From contig NZ_JANHOH010000003.1 of the NCBI RefSeq assembly GCF_024498135.1, forward strand, positions 124,001 through 188,000: DNA of 64,000 nucleotides, in the 5' to 3' direction. The position numbers and the translations under genes were made by a program. Positions 7,837-17,930 of the stretch are shown one piece after another (within the stretch, counting starts at the first letter, position 1; each line of letters opens with the position of its first letter). This stretch comes from Mucilaginibacter aquariorum (GTDB taxonomy: Bacteria > Bacteroidota > Bacteroidia > Sphingobacteriales > Sphingobacteriaceae). The notes beneath the pieces are model-generated. The model was not told the DNA's origin. It saw only the letters and a program-made list of their open reading frames with translations, and did no database searches.

Positions 7837-9294
7837 TTATTGCCCCTGTGCCAGGGTATAACCAATTTTACCATCAAACTTCATCAAGAACTCTACAGAG
7901 CACACTTTAAAGTCTTCAGATAGATCGGCTGCAATATGTAAGATCTCTTTTTGGGTGATACTGGTACCGTCTTTTTTCTCAAAACGGATCCGGTATTCAT
8001 TCACCAGTTCCGTAAAAATAGAACCGGTTGGCCAAACCTGTGTACCACGGTTTGATATCATTACCAATTGAAAATTATCAGTTTGTTTGCGTTGTGCCAA
8101 GGCAGCAAGTTCGTTTGGTTGTTTATTCGATTCTACAAACACATCTACCCCTACCATTTCTTCGGTAGTAGCAGCTTTGGTAACTGTTAATTTATTTTTT
8201 AACGGATGATCGTGATTAGCTTTCACTTCCATATCAGGCTGTGCAACAACGGCACCTTTTTCAGGCAGCTGGCCAAGGTTAGCAATAACCGCATCGGCAA
8301 AACCATCTGTATTAGCAGCCTGGGTTGAACGGTTACCAAAATCGCCTGTGTGTATACCTTGCTCAAGCGTGTAAAGCAAGGCGTTTTCTATATTAGCCGC
8401 AGCAGTAGTGAAGCCTAAGTAACGCAGCATTAATATACCCGACAGTAACAAGGCTGTAGGGTTAGCAATACCTTTACCGGCAATATCCGGCGCGGTACCG
8501 TGTACAGCCTCAAAAATGGAGATGTTATCGCCAATGTTTGCAGATGGGGCAAAGCCAAGGCCGCCTACCAAACCTGCGCAAAGGTCAGATACAATATCGC
8601 CTTGTAAGTTGGTTAACACAATAGCCTGGAACAGTTCCGGGCGCGATACCAGCTTCATACAAAGGTCATCAACAATAATATCTGATGATTCGATATCAGG
8701 GTACTCCTTAGCTATCTCCTGGAAGGTTTCCAGAAAAAGGCCGTCGGTTAATTTCATGATGTTAGCTTTATGTCCGCAAGCCAGTTTGGTATAACCTTTA
8801 CGGCGAGCCATTTCAAAAGCATAACGTATAACCTGCGCCGAACCGGGGCGGGTTATGATACGGCGGCCAACAGCAACATCGTTTGTTAACAAGTGCTCTA
8901 TGCCTCCGTAAGTATCTTCAATATTTTCACGAACAATAGTAAGGTTAATAGAGATCCCCGCTTTTGAAAAAACGGTATCAACACCGTTCAACGAACGAAA
9001 ATCGCGCTGGTTGGCATAAGTATTCCAAACTTTACGTGCAGTAACATTAATACTTTTTACGCCTTTACCTTTTGGGGTTTCCATTGGGCCTTTAAAAAGT
9101 AAGCCTAAACGCTCGATGGTTTCTTTGGCTGCGGCTGTCATCCCGGTTGAGTGCCCCGCGTCGAAATAAGATTTACCCATTTCTACATACTCGTAATCGA
9201 GCTGTACGTTGGCGGCTTCAAATATGCGGAGTACGGCGGCCATAATCTCGGGCCCTATACCGTCACCTTTTGCTACTGCTATTTTGGTTTTCAT
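7837..9294 (-). CDS. icd: Isocitrate dehydrogenase, NADP-type with C-terminal extension
   Basis: TCA-cycle oxidative decarboxylation of isocitrate to 2-oxoglutarate. The 485 aa product opens with KIAVAKGDGIGPEI, carries the substrate-binding block SINVTARK (about 81-88) and VRENIEDTYGGIEH, and the cofactor-region motif EAVHGTAPDIAGKGIANPTA. The extra 130-residue C-terminal domain is the form known from Thermus-type IDH and several Bacteroidota. The start at 9294 (MKTKIAVAKG) fits the dehydrogenase fold; the in-frame upstream extension would add ten unlikely residues. Coenzyme preference (NADP versus NAD) cannot be settled by eye. Confidence 0.93.
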   Translation of the reverse strand: MKTKIAVAKGDGIGPEIMAAVLRIFEAANVQLDYEYVEMGKSYFDAGHSTGMTAAAKETIERLGLLFKGPMETPKGKGVKSINVTARKVWNTYANQRDFRSLNGVDTVFSKAGISINLTIVRENIEDTYGGIEHLLTNDVAVGRRIITRPGSAQVIRYAFEMARRKGYTKLACGHKANIMKLTDGLFLETFQEIAKEYPDIESSDIIVDDLCMKLVSRPELFQAIVLTNLQGDIVSDLCAGLVGGLGFAPSANIGDNISIFEAVHGTAPDIAGKGIANPTALLLSGILMLRYLGFTTAAANIENALLYTLEQGIHTGDFGNRSTQAANTDGFADAVIANLGQLPEKGAVVAQPDMEVKANHDHPLKNKLTVTKAATTEEMVGVDVFVESNKQPNELAALAQRKQTDNFQLVMISNRGTQVWPTGSIFTELVNEYRIRFEKKDGTSITQKEILHIAADLSEDFKVCSVEFLMKFDGKIGYTLAQGQ

Positions 9295-9439
9295 GAAAAA
9301 ATATGTGGTGTAAAAACAGCGCAAATGTAAGGTTTTCGAGGCTAATTTTAAAGGTTTTATGGGTTATTACACTCAATTTGTGACAATTAAAATACCTCCT
9401 CCAGGTTTCATTTGCAATTTTTCTGTATTTTAAAATCAT

Positions 9440-9883
9440 ATGCTAAATACCTTACTCATAAACCTTTTTAAAACTTTCATCTATTCAGCATTGATAGCTG
9501 TTATTGCGTTAAGGATGAGTTATTTTATTGATGAAGGATTTGTAAGAGGTGGACTGGACACCTCTTTTGAAGGTTTGCCTGAATTTGTAATTTTCAATAA
9601 CTTAATTATTGCTATAGTCACAGTACCTGCCTTACTTTTAGCAAATCGCAAAATATATGCTAATAGCTTTTTACGATTTGTTTTTTATTATGGTACTGAC
9701 ATTATGCTATTATTGTTATCAAGCTATTTTCTTTTACCAAGGCATATGGGCAATTATTTAAGTTTCAGTAATTGGATACTAATCGGCGGGCCCTTATTAA
9801 TATTTTTAGCGATCCACACCTACTTTTATTTGCGACTGAGTAATAACCCTACAGATAGAAATAATTCTTCAATCGCTATTTAA
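9440..9883 (+). CDS. Small integral membrane protein, unknown
   Basis: 147 aa, not recognised. Four hydrophobic helices are visible at about 8-26, 47-66, 78-98 and 108-130, joined by short loops, with a polar C-terminal tail. No signal-peptidase site or catalytic motif. It is AT-richer than purK downstream and separated from it by a likely promoter, so it is probably its own unit. Divergent from icd. Confidence 0.65.
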   Translation: MLNTLLINLFKTFIYSALIAVIALRMSYFIDEGFVRGGLDTSFEGLPEFVIFNNLIIAIVTVPALLLANRKIYANSFLRFVFYYGTDIMLLLLSSYFLLPRHMGNYLSFSNWILIGGPLLIFLAIHTYFYLRLSNNPTDRNNSSIAI

Positions 9884-9893
9884 AAGATTTAGG

Positions 9894-9901
9894 TAAATTT
9901 G
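9894..9901 (+). promoter_or_regulatory. -7 element (TAAATTTG) before purK
   Basis: Matches the Bacteroidota -7 consensus TAnnTTTG, 13 bases before the chosen ATG. It argues against using the TTG at 9899 as the start, since that codon lies within the promoter element. No clear -33 box. Confidence 0.5.
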
Positions 9902-9913
9902 CAGCCTATACAC

Positions 9914-11053
9914 ATGAAAGCATTTTACGGCGATTTAAGATTAGGAATATTAGGCGGCGGCCAGCTTGGGCGCATGCTTATACAGCAGGCAATAAATTAT
10001 AACGTTACCGTAAAGGTACTCGACCCGGACCGCGAGGCACCCTGCCGCCGGCTTTGCAACGAGTTTGTTGTAGGTTCGCTTGGCGATTACGAAACCGTTT
10101 ATAACTTTGGTAAAAAGGTTGACCTGCTTACCATCGAGATAGAAAAAGTGAACGTTGACGCGCTGGAGCAGTTGGAAAAAGAAGGCGTTGCCGTTTATCC
10201 GCAATCGCGCATTATTCGCCTGATACAGGATAAAGGCCTGCAAAAGCAATTTTTTAAGGAGAACGACATACCAACCGCCGAGTTCCAGGTGATATCCTCG
10301 CCGGAGCAATTAAAGGCAAGCCATATCCCTTTCCCATACATTCAAAAACTTCGCCGCGATGGTTACGATGGCAAAGGCGTTTATAAGGTGGTTGACGAAA
10401 GTTACCTTGCCAAAGCCTTTACAGAGCCAAGCCTTATTGAGCGCTTAGTGGATTTTGAAAAAGAAATAGGCGTTATTGTTGCCCGTAACGAAAATGGCGA
10501 AGTAAAAACCTTCCCATTGGTAGAGATGGAGTTTAACCCGGAAGCCAACCTGGTAGAATTTTTAATATCCCCTTCTACCCTGCCATTTGAGATACAGCAG
10601 GATGCGGAGAACATCGCCAAAAAAATTGCCGGAACATTAAAAATAGTAGGCCTGCTTGCTGTTGAAATGTTCCTGACCAAAGACGGAAAAATATTAGTGA
10701 ACGAACTTGCCCCCCGTCCGCATAACAGCGGCCACCAAAGTATAGAGGGTAATGTTGTGTCGCAGTTTGAGCAGCACTTAAGGGCCATATTTAACCAACC
10801 ATTGGGTAATACCGCCTGCCTTAGCAATGCCATAATGGTAAACATTTTAGGCGAAGCCGGATACGAAGGCCCGGCCGTTTACCAGGGTATCGAAAAAATA
10901 TTAAAATGCCCCGGTGTTTACGTGCACTTGTATGGTAAAGCTTTAACTAAACCTTTCCGCAAAATGGGCCACGTTACCATTGTTGATGATGACAGAGAAA
11001 AAGCGATAGAGAAAGCAAGGTTTGTACAACAAACTTTGAAGGTGATCGCGTAG
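9914..11053 (+). CDS. purK: N5-carboxyaminoimidazole ribonucleotide synthase
   Basis: ATP-grasp enzyme converting AIR, bicarbonate and ATP to N5-CAIR, step 6a of purine synthesis. 379 aa, typical length. The N-terminal dinucleotide-like loop LGILGGGQLGRML, the ATP-grasp block QKLRRDGYDGKGVYKV and the metal/phosphate segment VNELAPRPHNSGHQSIEG are all present. The start at 9914 (MKAFYGDLRL) is preferred to a TTG five codons upstream. Followed by purE after a 120-base palindromic repeat; both enzymes act in sequence, so co-transcription through the repeat is likely. Confidence 0.95.
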   Translation: MKAFYGDLRLGILGGGQLGRMLIQQAINYNVTVKVLDPDREAPCRRLCNEFVVGSLGDYETVYNFGKKVDLLTIEIEKVNVDALEQLEKEGVAVYPQSRIIRLIQDKGLQKQFFKENDIPTAEFQVISSPEQLKASHIPFPYIQKLRRDGYDGKGVYKVVDESYLAKAFTEPSLIERLVDFEKEIGVIVARNENGEVKTFPLVEMEFNPEANLVEFLISPSTLPFEIQQDAENIAKKIAGTLKIVGLLAVEMFLTKDGKILVNELAPRPHNSGHQSIEGNVVSQFEQHLRAIFNQPLGNTACLSNAIMVNILGEAGYEGPAVYQGIEKILKCPGVYVHLYGKALTKPFRKMGHVTIVDDDREKAIEKARFVQQTLKVIA

Positions 11054-11072
11054 ATAAATATATATAAACCAT

Positions 11073-11158
11073 GCGTCATTGCGAGGTACGAAGCAATCTC
11101 CGGACTTTGCATCACCACTTAGCATATCAGGAGATTGCTTCGTACCTCGCAATGACGC
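11073..11158. repeat. Perfect 29-base inverted repeat between purK and purE
   Basis: The left arm at 11073-11101 (starting GCGTCATTGCGAGG) is exactly complementary to the right arm at 11130-11158, with a 28-base loop. A collapsed relative lies at 24488-24515. It occupies most of the purK-purE gap and would form a very stable hairpin in the shared transcript. Confidence 0.9.
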
Positions 11159-11173
11159 CTTGAAATAAAAAAC

Positions 11174-11668
11174 ATGAGCCAACCAAAGATCGCCATTATA
11201 ATGGGCAGCAAATCAGATTTACACATTATGCAGGATGCTGCTGATGTTTTAAAAGAACTGGGTGTTGATTACGAAATAACCGTTGTATCGGCGCATCGCA
11301 CACCCGACAGGATGTTTAGCTACGCTCGCGCCGCTGCAGATCGTGGTATAAAAGTAATTATTGCCGGTGCAGGTGGTGCCGCGCATTTGCCAGGTATGGT
11401 AGCATCGTTAACGCATTTGCCTGTGATTGGAGTGCCGGTAAAATCAAGCAATTCTATCGACGGCTGGGATTCTATCCTAAGCATATTACAAATGCCAAAT
11501 GGTATCCCTGTAGCTACGGTTGCCCTCAACGCGGCTAAAAACGCGGGCATACTGGCCGCGCAGATCTTATCTACCGCTGATGAGTATCTGGTATCTAACC
11601 TGGTCGCTTTTAAAGAAAAATTAAAGCAAACCGTTGAAGCTTCGGCGGCGGAGATGGAAGGGAAATAA
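11174..11668 (+). CDS. purE: N5-carboxyaminoimidazole ribonucleotide mutase
   Basis: Class I PurE, 164 aa, which rearranges N5-CAIR (the PurK product) to CAIR. The signature [12 protein letters not shown] and the catalytic segment SAHRTPDRM (His about 41) and [14 protein letters not shown] are intact, as is the conserved [17 protein letters not shown] block. Lies directly behind purK and just ahead of tatA. Length and motifs are standard; class I assignment follows from the presence of PurK. Confidence 0.96.
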   Translation: MSQPKIAIIMGSKSDLHIMQDAADVLKELGVDYEITVVSAHRTPDRMFSYARAAADRGIKVIIAGAGGAAHLPGMVASLTHLPVIGVPVKSSNSIDGWDSILSILQMPNGIPVATVALNAAKNAGILAAQILSTADEYLVSNLVAFKEKLKQTVEASAAEMEGK

Positions 11669-11742
11669 ATATTATTATGAAACTTCTTATATTCGTACAT
11701 CGTATATATTCATATAAATCAAAATACTAAATATCAAAAATC

Positions 11743-11895
11743 ATGGGAGCACCAGAAATAATTCTGATCATTATAGCTATTCTGTTATTGTTTGGCGGTA
11801 AAAAAATACCACAATTAATGCGCGGACTTGGCGAAGGCGTTAAATCTTTTAAAGATGCCAAAGGTGAAGCTGAAACAACAACAGCAAAAGAGTAA
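11743..11895 (+). CDS. tatA: Sec-independent translocase subunit TatA (50 aa)
   Basis: Short TatA/E protein. The translation begins MGAPEIILIIIAILLLFGG, one transmembrane helix (about 4-18), then the FGGKKIP hinge and an amphipathic helix (LMRGLGEGVKSFKDA), ending in a polar threonine-rich tail. This is the standard TatA architecture at near-minimal length. It pairs with TatC to move folded twin-arginine substrates; no tatC is in the window. Starts 75 bases after purE and is followed by a bidirectional terminator. Confidence 0.93.
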   Translation: MGAPEIILIIIAILLLFGGKKIPQLMRGLGEGVKSFKDAKGEAETTTAKE

Positions 11896-11914
11896 TCAAA
11901 ATACGTTTAAATAC

Positions 11915-11947
11915 AAAAGCCTGCAGCTGATATAGTTGCAGGCTTTT
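11915..11947. terminator. Bidirectional terminator after tatA
   Basis: Eleven-base stem (AAAAGCCTGCA at 11915-11925 with TGCAGGCTTTT at 11937-11947) flanked by A and T runs, between convergent tatA and yqgE. Confidence 0.85.
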
Positions 11948-11967
11948 TTATTTGTTCAAATATTTTA

Positions 11968-12531
11968 TTAATTCAACGTCGGGTTCTCGGGGAAGTTAAC
12001 AATGTGGGCATAACGCTGGCCAAGGCTGATAACGATCTCTTTCCAAAGGTTATGCTCGTTGTTACTGAATATGCTGTCGGCTTCAAACTTATTGGCCACT
12101 ATCCAGGCATCTTCCCGTAACTCGTCATCAAGCTGCCCAGGTGTCCAGCCTGAATACCCGGTGAAGAACTTTATTTCGCTTTCTGTTATCTGGTAATTGG
12201 TTATCAGGTCTTTTATCTGTTCAAAATCTCCTCCCCAATAAATACCATCCCAAATTTCAATGCCACCTTCAATTTTATCGGGGCAGCGGTGGATATAATG
12301 CAATGTATTTTCGGCCACAGGGCCGCCCATATACACCGGAATTTCCGAATATGACGTGTCCGGCAATATATCGCCTAACAGGTAATCGGTTTGATGATTT
12401 AAGATAAAACCCATTGCCCCCGCTTCAGAATATTCTGTAAGCAGTATAACCGAACGCTTAAAATTAGGGTCGGGCATAAATGGTTCAGATATGAGTAAAC
12501 GGCCTGCCGCCGCTGAAATTGGACTAAGCAT
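11968..12531 (-). CDS. YqgE/AlgH family protein (UPF0301)
   Basis: 187 aa cytoplasmic protein of the YqgE/AlgH family. Family marks include GRLLISEPFMPDPNFKRSVIL near the N-terminus, the MGFILNH segment, and the VYMGGPVAE block. The molecular function of the family is not established; AlgH influences alginate regulation in Pseudomonas. The start at 12531 (MLSPISAAAG) is preferred over 12579 because the extra 16 residues are AT-rich and atypical. Divergent from pdxH. Confidence 0.88.
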   Translation of the reverse strand: MLSPISAAAGRLLISEPFMPDPNFKRSVILLTEYSEAGAMGFILNHQTDYLLGDILPDTSYSEIPVYMGGPVAENTLHYIHRCPDKIEGGIEIWDGIYWGGDFEQIKDLITNYQITESEIKFFTGYSGWTPGQLDDELREDAWIVANKFEADSIFSNNEHNLWKEIVISLGQRYAHIVNFPENPTLN

Positions 12532-12628
12532 AGGGTTATATTTATATAATGTTAACAGTAAATGTAAAAATATGTTCATTAATAGTCAAAATGAACAACA
12601 TACTCATATGTACGGTATAATTAATTTG

Positions 12629-12636
12629 TAAGTTTG
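12629..12636 (+). promoter_or_regulatory. Possible -7 element (TAAGTTTG) at pdxH
   Basis: Fits TAnnTTTG but ends only five bases before the ATG, implying a nearly leaderless transcript. An overlapping weaker TTAATTTG lies at 12621-12628 and may be the one used. Confidence 0.35.
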
Positions 12637-12641
12637 CGATA

Positions 12642-13285
12642 ATGGACCAGAAAGATATAGAAAATTTAAGGCAGGATTATAACGCGGCTTCGTTAAACGA
12701 AACCGATGTTGACGCCAACCCAATGCGCCAGTTTGATAAATGGTTTAACGAAGCCATTAACTTCAAAGTGCACGAGCCAAACGCCATGACATTGGCTACC
12801 GCTACGCACGATGGCCGCCCATCGGCAAGGATAGTGCTGCTTAAAGGCTTTAATGATGAGGGCTTTAAGTTTTACACCAACTACCTTAGCCGCAAGGGTA
12901 AAGAGATAAGCAAGAACCCACTGGGTGCCCTTGTATTTCATTGGGGCGATATGGAACGCCAGATACGTATTGAGGGCACTATCGATAAGCTTGACAGGGA
13001 TTACTCTGACAAATATTTCCACTCACGCCCAAAACTGAGCCAGATAGGCGCTGTTGCATCACCACAAAGCCAGGAAATTACCAGCCGCGAAGAACTGGAG
13101 CAGCGCATGGCCCAACTGGAAATTGAGTATGCTGACAGCACTGTGCCTAAACCATCTTTTTGGGGTGGATATGTGTTAAGGCCACGCCTGATAGAATTTT
13201 GGCAGGGTCGCAGCAGCCGCCTGCACGATAGGATAGTTTACAAAAAAACCGATAATAAAAACTGGAAAATTGTTCGCCTTGCGCC

Positions 13286-13289
<4 letters not shown>
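12642..13289 (+). CDS. pdxH: Pyridoxamine 5'-phosphate oxidase
   Basis: FMN enzyme oxidising pyridoxamine- or pyridoxine-5'-phosphate to PLP. 215 aa, standard. Visible landmarks are the NAMTLATATHDGRPSARIVLLKG block (FMN/substrate site), FHWGDMERQIRIEG, and the C-terminal FWQGRSSRLHDRI followed by a W-x-IVRLAP ending. It overlaps nuoC by four bases (ATGA), so the two are translationally coupled although metabolically unrelated. PLP is the cofactor of LtaE and IscS in this window. Confidence 0.96.
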
Positions 13290-13783
<494 letters not shown>

Positions 13784-13803
13784 TTGATTTCGGTATAAAA
13801 ACC

Positions 13804-13900
13804 TGTTATTTCGAACGAGGTACGAGGAGAAATCTTGTTCAAATGACAGACGGCGAAATTGCATAATGAACAAGATTTCTCACTATCGTTCGAAATGACA
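13804..13900. repeat. Palindromic repeat family A, copy 2 (loop inverted)
   Basis: Same outer arms, spacers and inner arms as 3303-3400 and in the same orientation (inner arms at 13828-13841 and 13867-13880), but the loop 13842-13866 is the reverse complement of the loop in copy 1, about 22 of 26 positions matching. It fills the nuoC-nuoD gap, and its right end (GAAATGACA) contains the nuoD start codon. Confidence 0.88.
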
Positions 13901-15127
13901 TGGTGGTTTAGTAGAATAAAAGACTTGGAAACAATTTCAAAATATAACGAAGCGCTTTACCGCTATCAGCAGAAGATAACTAACGCTGCTGTAGAGGATA
14001 TGGTGCTTAATATGGGGCCGCAACATCCGTCTACGCATGGGGTTTTGCGGCTGGAGCTGATCACCGATGGTGAGATAGTAAAAGAGGTTATCCCGCATAT
14101 TGGTTACCTGCACCGTTGTTTTGAAAAACATGCCGAATCGCTCACCTATCAGCAAACCATCCCGTTTACCGACAGGATGGATTACCTGGCATCAATGAAT
14201 AACAGCCACGCCTGGGTTATGGGTGTCGAAAAAATGCTGGGCATTGATAAAGATATTCCAAAACGTATCGAATATATCCGTGTGCTGGTTTGCGAGCTTA
14301 ACCGTATTGCATCGCACCTGATAGCTATTGGCACTTATGGTATTGATATTGGCGCATTCACCCCTTTCCTTTGGTGTTTCCGCGACCGCGAACATATTAT
14401 GGGCATGCTAGAATGGGCTTCGGGTTCGCGCATGCTGTATAACTATATTTGGGTGGGTGGTTTGTTTTATGATCTGCCGGTTGGCTTTGAAGAACGCTGC
14501 CGCGAATTTGTAGAATACTTTAAACCAAAAATGGTTGAGCTTAACCAGCTTTTAACCGATAATCAGATCTTTATAAGCCGTACCGCCAACGTAGGTGTAT
14601 TACCAATGGATGTGGCCATTAACTATGGCTGCAGTGGCCCGGTGCTGCGTGGAGCCGGATTAAAATATGATCTGCGCCGTATTGACAACTATTCGGTTTA
14701 TCCCGAGCTGGAGTTTGATATACCCGTAGGCAAAGGCGAAATGGGTACCCTTGGCGATTGCTGGGACAGGTACAAGGTGCGTGTTGATGAGATAGAGCAA
14801 TCGTTACGCATGGTGGAGCAATGCCTTGACCGCCTGCAAAAGGAGCTTAAACGCACACCTGATTTTGACCCTCGTGCTAAACTTCCCCGCAAACTAACCC
14901 CAAAAGCACAAGATTATTACGCCCGTTGCGAAGGCGCTAAGGGAGAACTTGGCTTTTACTTTGTTCATGATAACGAACGATCTGAAATACCTTTCCGCGC
15001 CAAAGCCCGCGGCCCAAGCTATAATAACCTTTCGGTACTACCCGAATTAGGCAAAAATGTGATGATTGCCGATCTGGTGGCCATTATAGGTTCGCTTGAT
15101 TTTGTATTGGGTGAAGTGGATAGATAA
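13895..15127 (+). CDS. nuoD: NADH-quinone oxidoreductase subunit D
   Basis: 49-kDa-type subunit lining the quinone site of complex I, about 410 aa. [20 protein letters not shown], the [13 protein letters not shown] segment and the C-terminal LGEVDR ending identify it; the quinone-site PQHPSTH histidine is present. The ATG at 13895 lies inside repeat copy 2; conserved sequence begins near [10 protein letters not shown], so TTG at 13925 is a possible alternative. A frame from TTG 13859 would translate the repeat and is rejected. No nuoE follows. Confidence 0.93.
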   Translation: MTWWFSRIKDLETISKYNEALYRYQQKITNAAVEDMVLNMGPQHPSTHGVLRLELITDGEIVKEVIPHIGYLHRCFEKHAESLTYQQTIPFTDRMDYLASMNNSHAWVMGVEKMLGIDKDIPKRIEYIRVLVCELNRIASHLIAIGTYGIDIGAFTPFLWCFRDREHIMGMLEWASGSRMLYNYIWVGGLFYDLPVGFEERCREFVEYFKPKMVELNQLLTDNQIFISRTANVGVLPMDVAINYGCSGPVLRGAGLKYDLRRIDNYSVYPELEFDIPVGKGEMGTLGDCWDRYKVRVDEIEQSLRMVEQCLDRLQKELKRTPDFDPRAKLPRKLTPKAQDYYARCEGAKGELGFYFVHDNERSEIPFRAKARGPSYNNLSVLPELGKNVMIADLVAIIGSLDFVLGEVDR

Positions 15128-15312
15128 GGCTTTGAGAGGAAGGAATGAGTTTGCCGTGTTAACTTCTAAGAGTTTAAAGCCTTTGAAGGAAAATGGAAAC
15201 GTAATTATCGGAAGAAAAGCCTTAATCTGACAATTGTTTTTACGCCTATGAGTAAATCAATATGGCATTAAGGTATTCTATTGTGGATTAAATTACGTTT
15301 TTAGATAAATTT

Positions 15313-16671
15313 ATGTTAAAAAGAAATTGTTATAAGATCATTAAACCCTTCACTTTTTTTCTTCTGTGTCTTTGTACAAATCTGCAAGCTCAAGTTCAAA
15401 TTAAGGGAAAACTTCTAAATTTCAACAATAGGACAGCTCTTTTCGACTTTTCGGAAGTAGGAGAATTGAGGTTACCTAACAACGAAAGGGAAATTATTCC
15501 AAATAAAAATGGAAATTTTACATTAACTTTTTCTTTAAAACAACCCAATTACTTCCGCCTTGGCAGGAATGTACTGTATTTGTCGCCAAATGATAAATTA
15601 CTAGTGGAAATAGATTATAATGCTCCGGAGAAATCCGAATTTAGCGGCACTTCTGCTGAAGAGAACAACTACCTAAAAAACACTCCGTCTCCGAAATCCG
15701 GGTCCTATCTCAACGGCGGCCTGAATATGGATCGGGATATAGACAAAACAATAGCAAATATCTTACAATTAGCTGGCCAACGAAAAGTACGTTTAGATCG
15801 ATTAAATACGGTTTCTAAGGAATTTATAACCCTGGAGAAGGCACGAATTGATATAGATGTCTTAAACAACTGTAAATATTTGGCTGGACACTATAAGATG
15901 AAATTCCAGGTAAAGGAGGAAGATATGGGAAAAATAAATGCAAAGACTGACAGTTTGCGGAGTGTTTATTTTACGAAGTGTCTTCCATATGCAGACAATG
16001 CTTTGATGTTGAAATTGGAAACCTTTAGAAAAAACAGCTACGGTTTGGTGGAGGACTACAATCAAACTAATCATGAAATAGAAAAAATCAAAGATTGGCA
16101 ATATGCTTACGGTCTGTTTTATAAAATCAATTCAACTATTGATAAAACAGCGCTGTTTCAAATTCGTCTGGAAATTGGTAAAATTAAAAGTATTTATTAT
16201 AAAAAAGCGATTTCAGAAACGTTAGCTCTAAAATCAAAATATTGGGATGGGGACATTGCCATAGATTTTACAGCTGACGATAGTAATGGAAAAAAAGTTA
16301 AGCTGAGTAGTTTTAAGGGCAAGATAATTTTTATTGACTTATGGGCTACCTGGTGTGGACCTTGCCTGGAAGAAATGCCATACTTTGATAGGTTAAGAAA
16401 TAAATACGAAGCCAACTCTGACATTGTATTCATTTCGCTGTGTGTAAATGATAATATTGGCGGATGGAAAAAAAATCTTAAATCGAGGAAGGCAGAAGGT
16501 ATCCAACTATTTGCATCGCAGCCTGAGATGGTCGATTATAAAATCCTTTCTCTGCCAAGGTCTATCATTATCGATAAAAATTTTAAGATAGTGAAACTTT
16601 ACGGCCCCGATCCTTCTAATCCTGGCATACCGGTTTTTTTAGAAGAACTAATTAAAAGACAAGTTTTTTAG
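15313..16671 (+). CDS. TlpA-like thioredoxin-fold protein
   Basis: 452 aa exported protein. Signal peptide about residues 1-27 (ending LQAQ), then a roughly 280-residue Bacteroidota-specific N-terminal region (beta-rich start, then helical), and a C-terminal AhpC/TSA-thioredoxin domain from about 315. The redox motif WATWCGPCLEEMP is intact, so the domain should be a periplasmic disulfide reductase. Lacks the lipobox many relatives have. AT-richer than nuoD before it and preceded by 185 bases without a gene; probably monocistronic. Partner unknown. Confidence 0.85.
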   Translation: MLKRNCYKIIKPFTFFLLCLCTNLQAQVQIKGKLLNFNNRTALFDFSEVGELRLPNNEREIIPNKNGNFTLTFSLKQPNYFRLGRNVLYLSPNDKLLVEIDYNAPEKSEFSGTSAEENNYLKNTPSPKSGSYLNGGLNMDRDIDKTIANILQLAGQRKVRLDRLNTVSKEFITLEKARIDIDVLNNCKYLAGHYKMKFQVKEEDMGKINAKTDSLRSVYFTKCLPYADNALMLKLETFRKNSYGLVEDYNQTNHEIEKIKDWQYAYGLFYKINSTIDKTALFQIRLEIGKIKSIYYKKAISETLALKSKYWDGDIAIDFTADDSNGKKVKLSSFKGKIIFIDLWATWCGPCLEEMPYFDRLRNKYEANSDIVFISLCVNDNIGGWKKNLKSRKAEGIQLFASQPEMVDYKILSLPRSIIIDKNFKIVKLYGPDPSNPGIPVFLEELIKRQVF

Positions 16672-16760
16672 CGTAAGATAAGGCGGTATCAATTACTTTC
16701 GGGCACTATCGGCACCTGTTAAAGGTTGCTGTGTAAAACTAACATCCAAAAACAAAAAAA

Positions 16761-16782
16761 GGGAGGCAATTTCTTGCATCCC
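16761..16782 (-). terminator. Terminator of the sigma factor/protease operon
   Basis: Nine-base stem with one mismatch (16761-16769 with 16774-16782). Read on the minus strand it is followed by CCCTTTTTTTG, downstream of the protease stop. Confidence 0.65.
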
Positions 16783-16808
16783 TCTTAGCTGTATTAATTG
16801 TTGATTTT

Positions 16809-17912
16809 TTACTGATTATAAACCTTCACCATAAATACATAGTTACGCAACTTATTAACTTGCTGCGTACGACTTAGGCTTGATAAGGTATTTTTGGTAT
16901 TAATTATAAGCGATTTGCTTAGTGAGTCGGCCGGGATGCTTTGGATAGCCTTTAACAGGTAGTTTGATTTTACCGCGAATGCCACACCCGATGTTTGGGT
17001 TTGTTTACCGGTTATTACACCAATAACATTACCCTTTTCGTCCAATAAAGGGCCACCGCTATTACCCGGGTTAACGGGGATATATAATTCGTATTCGGTT
17101 GTGTCGCCATGAAACCCTACGCCTGCGGTTAAAGCACCCGGGCCAAATTTAAAGTCGTCGCCGGGGAAGCCTATGGTATAAACCGCTTCACCTAAATCGC
17201 TTTTTCCCTTTTTGATATTATAAGGTATAGCACCCAGGTTTTTAAAGGCAGGGTCGTTTATCTGAAGGATAGCTACATCATACAAAGGATCGGTATAAAC
17301 CACTTTGGTATGGAATGATTCCCCTTCGCCGTTTTGTACGTAAACAGAATCGGCACCATTTATAACATGGCTATTGGTTACAATATAACCGTTACCTGTA
17401 AGCGCGAAGCCTGTGCCCCTAAATTTTGCAGAGATTGTTGGCCCGGTTTGTTTATCAGTTTTGATCAGGTTATCTGTTTTCTCGCCTAATTTATCCTGCT
17501 CTTTTTTAACGCGCTCAACATCGGCCTTTAGCTGCTGGTACCTTGGGTCTTTATTGCTCAGGTCACCTGTAATAAATAGCGTAAGCAATATGGCTATAAT
17601 AGCAACAGAAGCCGCTACAGAGATCTTGGAGTGATGATGACGCCACATTTGCACCACCCATGACGGATGCGCCATCAGGTCTTCTTTTAACGTGTGTACA
17701 TCAATTTCTTCGTGGATCTCATCTAAGCGGTTTTGCAGGCTTAAACGCTCGTTATATTGCTTTAATAAACCTGTAAAATGCTTATGCTCGGCTATTTTAG
17801 TATCAATAGTTGCATCCTTTTTACGTAATGCATCAAACTGGGCGCGTTCCTCAGCAGGCATTTCACCGCTTAGGTAGCTCTCAATCATCTCCAAAAGTTG
17901 GTTCTCTTTCAT
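16809..17912 (-). CDS. Membrane-anchored trypsin-like protease with anti-sigma-like N-terminus
   Basis: 367 aa in three parts. Residues 1-60 (ESYLSGEMPAEERAQFDAL) resemble the cytoplasmic start of Bacteroidota anti-sigma factors; a membrane helix lies at about 97-115; a coiled-coil stretch 120-152 leads to a trypsin/HtrA-type domain about 160-340 with complete triad: His182 (TNSHV), Asp212 (DVAIL), Ser285 (GNSGGPL). No PDZ domain. The gene starts 18 bases after the ECF sigma gene. Inference: it may both hold the sigma factor and sense or act on periplasmic damage. It could also be only an HtrA-like quality-control protease that shares the operon. Confidence 0.82.
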   Translation of the reverse strand: MKENQLLEMIESYLSGEMPAEERAQFDALRKKDATIDTKIAEHKHFTGLLKQYNERLSLQNRLDEIHEEIDVHTLKEDLMAHPSWVVQMWRHHHSKISVAASVAIIAILLTLFITGDLSNKDPRYQQLKADVERVKKEQDKLGEKTDNLIKTDKQTGPTISAKFRGTGFALTGNGYIVTNSHVINGADSVYVQNGEGESFHTKVVYTDPLYDVAILQINDPAFKNLGAIPYNIKKGKSDLGEAVYTIGFPGDDFKFGPGALTAGVGFHGDTTEYELYIPVNPGNSGGPLLDEKGNVIGVITGKQTQTSGVAFAVKSNYLLKAIQSIPADSLSKSLIINTKNTLSSLSRTQQVNKLRNYVFMVKVYNQ

Positions 17913-17930
17913 TTCTTCACCCCTTCATAA

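Noticed and set aside
9899..9913. TTG start for purK
   Set aside because: The TTG is part of a TAnnTTTG promoter element; ATG 9914 gives the normal N-terminus.
13859..13894. Extended nuoD N-terminus from a TTG codon
   Set aside because: The extension would translate a palindromic repeat and has no counterpart in the NuoD family.
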